Below are positions 62,575 to 64,000 of a DNA stretch of 64,000 bases, in pieces. The stretch spans positions 84,265 through 148,264 of the forward strand of contig JANXUC010000021.1 in assembly GCA_025352065.1 (NCBI GenBank). Reading direction: 5' to 3'. Made by a program: the position numbers and the translations under genes. The stretch is from Acidobacteriaceae bacterium. Its GTDB lineage: Bacteria > Acidobacteriota > Terriglobia > Terriglobales > Acidobacteriaceae. The notes beneath the pieces were generated by a model. The model was given only the letters and a program-made list of their open reading frames with translations, was not told the DNA's origin and searched no databases. Position 1 is the first letter of the stretch. Every line of letters begins with the position of its first letter.

Positions 62575-64000
62575 ATGGAAAAGAAACAGGAAAACAGCAA
62601 ATCTACGCCCGTTGCCGAAGCTTCGGGAACATCCTCGGAGAGTCCCTCTTCCCACCGCATCTCGAACGGCCAGCGCCACGGCGTCGTAGCGATCATCCAG
62701 GCACGTATGAGGTCTTCCCGCCTGCCGGGAAAAACGATGGCCGACGTTGAAGGTAAGCCCATGCTTTGGCATGTGCTGAACCGCGTGCAGCAGGTCCGCC
62801 GAGTGGATCGCGTAGTAATAGCTACCTCTACCGCTGCCGCCGACGACGTCATTGCCGAGTTTTGCAAGACCTTTGGCATCGCCTGCCACCGCGGCAGCGA
62901 AACTGACGTTCTAGACCGCTTCTATCAAGCCGCTCGTGCCGAACACGCCGATACTGTCGTTCGCGTCACGGCCGACTGCCCGTTGATTGATCCTGCGATT
63001 ATCGACCAGGTCATTGAGCAGTACCAGGCTGGCGACTTGGATTACGCCTCCAACGCCATGGTACGAACCTACCCGGACGGCCTCGATACCGAAGTCTTTT
63101 CCGTCGCGGCTCTCGAAACTGCATGGCGGGACGGCCACATGAGTTCGGATCGGGAGCACGTGACGCCTTATTTGCGCTCTGGCAAGTTTCGCACGGCCAA
63201 TCTGACCAACCCCGACCTGACTTCGACTACGGATCATTACCGCTGGACCGTGGATGAACCGGTCGACCTTGACTTCGTGAGAGCGGTTTACGCGGCTTTC
63301 CGGGATAAGCCGAGCTTTGGGATGGAAGACATCCTCCAGTTGGTCCGGAAGAATCCAAATTTGGGATCGATGAACCACAGCGTGGTTTCAAACGGGGGCT
63401 ACTACCTTAGCCTGTACCGGGAAGCCAAGGCCAAAGCCGCTCCGCCGTTGAACATTACGGCTTCCAAAGCATGGCTCGAACGCGCGCGCGCTGTCATTCC
63501 CGGCTGTGCGCAAACCTTTAGCAAAGGCTACACGCAGCATGTCCGTGGCGTAGCGCCAATGCTGCTGGATCATGGCAAGGGCTGCCGTGTATGGGATGTG
63601 GACGGCAATCAATACATTGACTTCATTCAAGGCCTCTTGCCCAACATCCTCGGCTATGCGCACGAGGGAGTGAACGCCGCAGTCGCCAAACAACTCGCGC
63701 AGGGACATAGCTTTTCGCTGGCGCATCCGCTGGAAGTCGAATTGGCCGAACGTTTAGTCCGGCTCATTCCCTGCGCCGAAATGGTGCGCTTCGGCAAAAA
63801 CGGCTCCGACGCCACTTCGGGCGCGGTTCGCGCGGCTCGCGCTAAAACCGGCCGCGACCGCATCGCCTGCTGTGGCTATCACGGCTGGCAGGATTGGTAC
63901 ATCGGCAGCACCGCCCGCAACGCAGGCGTTCCCAAGGCGGTTCGCGAACTGACCCATCCTTTCCCCTACAACGACCTCGCCGCACTGGAAAAGACTCTCA
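62575..64000 (+). CDS. Cytidylyltransferase-class III aminotransferase fusion (partial, runs off the window)
   Basis: At least 475 residues, open at 64000. Start ATG 62575 (GTG 62572 just before it is possible). Residues about 35-270 are an SpsF/PseF-like nucleotidyltransferase: VVAIIQARMRSSRLPGKTM, VVIATSTAAADDVIAEFC, DTVVRVTADCPLIDPAIIDQ. From about residue 285 a class-III (GSA-aminomutase-like) aminotransferase begins: FSKGYTQHVRGVAPMLLDHG, VDGNQYIDFIQGLLPNILGYAHEGVN, EMVRFGKNGSDATSGAVRAARAKTGRD. The PLP lysine is beyond the window. SpsF-like and GSA-like genes are often neighbours in nonulosonate loci, so the fusion may make a CMP-sugar and an amino compound for it. The PseB/PseC pair at the other end of the window is the only related function seen here. 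Confidence 0.85.
   Translation, partial: MEKKQENSKSTPVAEASGTSSESPSSHRISNGQRHGVVAIIQARMRSSRLPGKTMADVEGKPMLWHVLNRVQQVRRVDRVVIATSTAAADDVIAEFCKTFGIACHRGSETDVLDRFYQAARAEHADTVVRVTADCPLIDPAIIDQVIEQYQAGDLDYASNAMVRTYPDGLDTEVFSVAALETAWRDGHMSSDREHVTPYLRSGKFRTANLTNPDLTSTTDHYRWTVDEPVDLDFVRAVYAAFRDKPSFGMEDILQLVRKNPNLGSMNHSVVSNGGYYLSLYREAKAKAAPPLNITASKAWLERARAVIPGCAQTFSKGYTQHVRGVAPMLLDHGKGCRVWDVDGNQYIDFIQGLLPNILGYAHEGVNAAVAKQLAQGHSFSLAHPLEVELAERLVRLIPCAEMVRFGKNGSDATSGAVRAARAKTGRDRIACCGYHGWQDWYIGSTARNAGVPKAVRELTHPFPYNDLAALEKTL

Overview
The window looks like a chromosomal segment of an Acidobacteriota genome, most likely class Terriglobia. This is inferred from the GC-rich coding style, the EPS gene complement, a large secreted Ig/BNR protein with a Cys-Gly-rich C-terminus, FecR-like and small zinc-ribbon proteins of acidobacterial type, and many dispersed palindromic repeats (one family resembles GTCATTCCGAGC..GCGAGGAATCTGC). 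No rRNA, CRISPR array or transposase was seen. One tRNA-Leu is present at 20304-20388.

Layout. 1-2207 (minus): PseC (cut by the window edge) and PseB, the first two steps of pseudaminic acid synthesis. 2208-4970: a nuclease-rich accessory patch with a PD-(D/E)XK endonuclease-like protein, a repeat island, and a DUF262-HNH protein split by a -1 frameshift at an A AAA AAG heptamer. 5215-10299 (plus): an exopolysaccharide core of BY-kinase/Wzz, TPR protein and O-antigen-ligase-like protein, followed by a small zinc-ribbon gene behind a good sigma-54 promoter. 11205-19825 (minus): a nucleotide-sugar and EPS operon of UDP-GlcNAc 2-epimerase, deacetylase-GT2 fusion, aminotransferase, Gfo/Idh dehydrogenase, hexapeptide N-acetyltransferase, FAD oxidoreductase and a second deacetylase. 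Together these resemble most of a route to a 2,3-diacetamido sugar such as UDP-ManNAc3NAcA. 20304-22915 (plus): tRNA-Leu, a LpqC-like esterase and nicotinate phosphoribosyltransferase. 22982-28388 (minus): five overlapping genes (Gfo/Idh, SDR, sulfotransferase, two GT4), probably one cassette for a sulfated glycan.

28865-37070 holds a DUF3467 protein, a GT39 membrane glycosyltransferase that probably uses a CTG start, a DinB-fold protein, a ModBC-type transporter without ModA, and a MacA/MacB-type export system. 37331-41569 encodes a 1412-residue secreted BNR/Ig-like protein. 41924-56332 is mostly housekeeping: GalE, ProC, a FecR-like protein, SecA, an acyl-CoA synthetase-ACP-acyltransferase fusion, XerC/XerD, two TonB-domain proteins, DUF72 and a LigD polymerase domain. 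56473-64000 holds an M16 peptidase pair, an alcohol dehydrogenase, a DUF4097 protein and, running off the end, a cytidylyltransferase fused to a class-III aminotransferase that probably belongs to nonulosonate or related sugar metabolism.

Two themes run through the window. First, at least four cell-surface glycan modules (nonulosonate, diacetamido sugar, EPS assembly, sulfated glycan) lie within 64 kb. Second, at least seven families of short palindromic repeats fill the gaps, and some have entered genes: an in-frame insertion near the N-terminus of ModC, the C-terminal tail of XerD, and a spurious N-terminal extension of the acetyltransferase. Three genes (DUF262-HNH, second TonB protein, DUF4097) carry one-base frameshifts. 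These may be real, recoded, or sequence errors.
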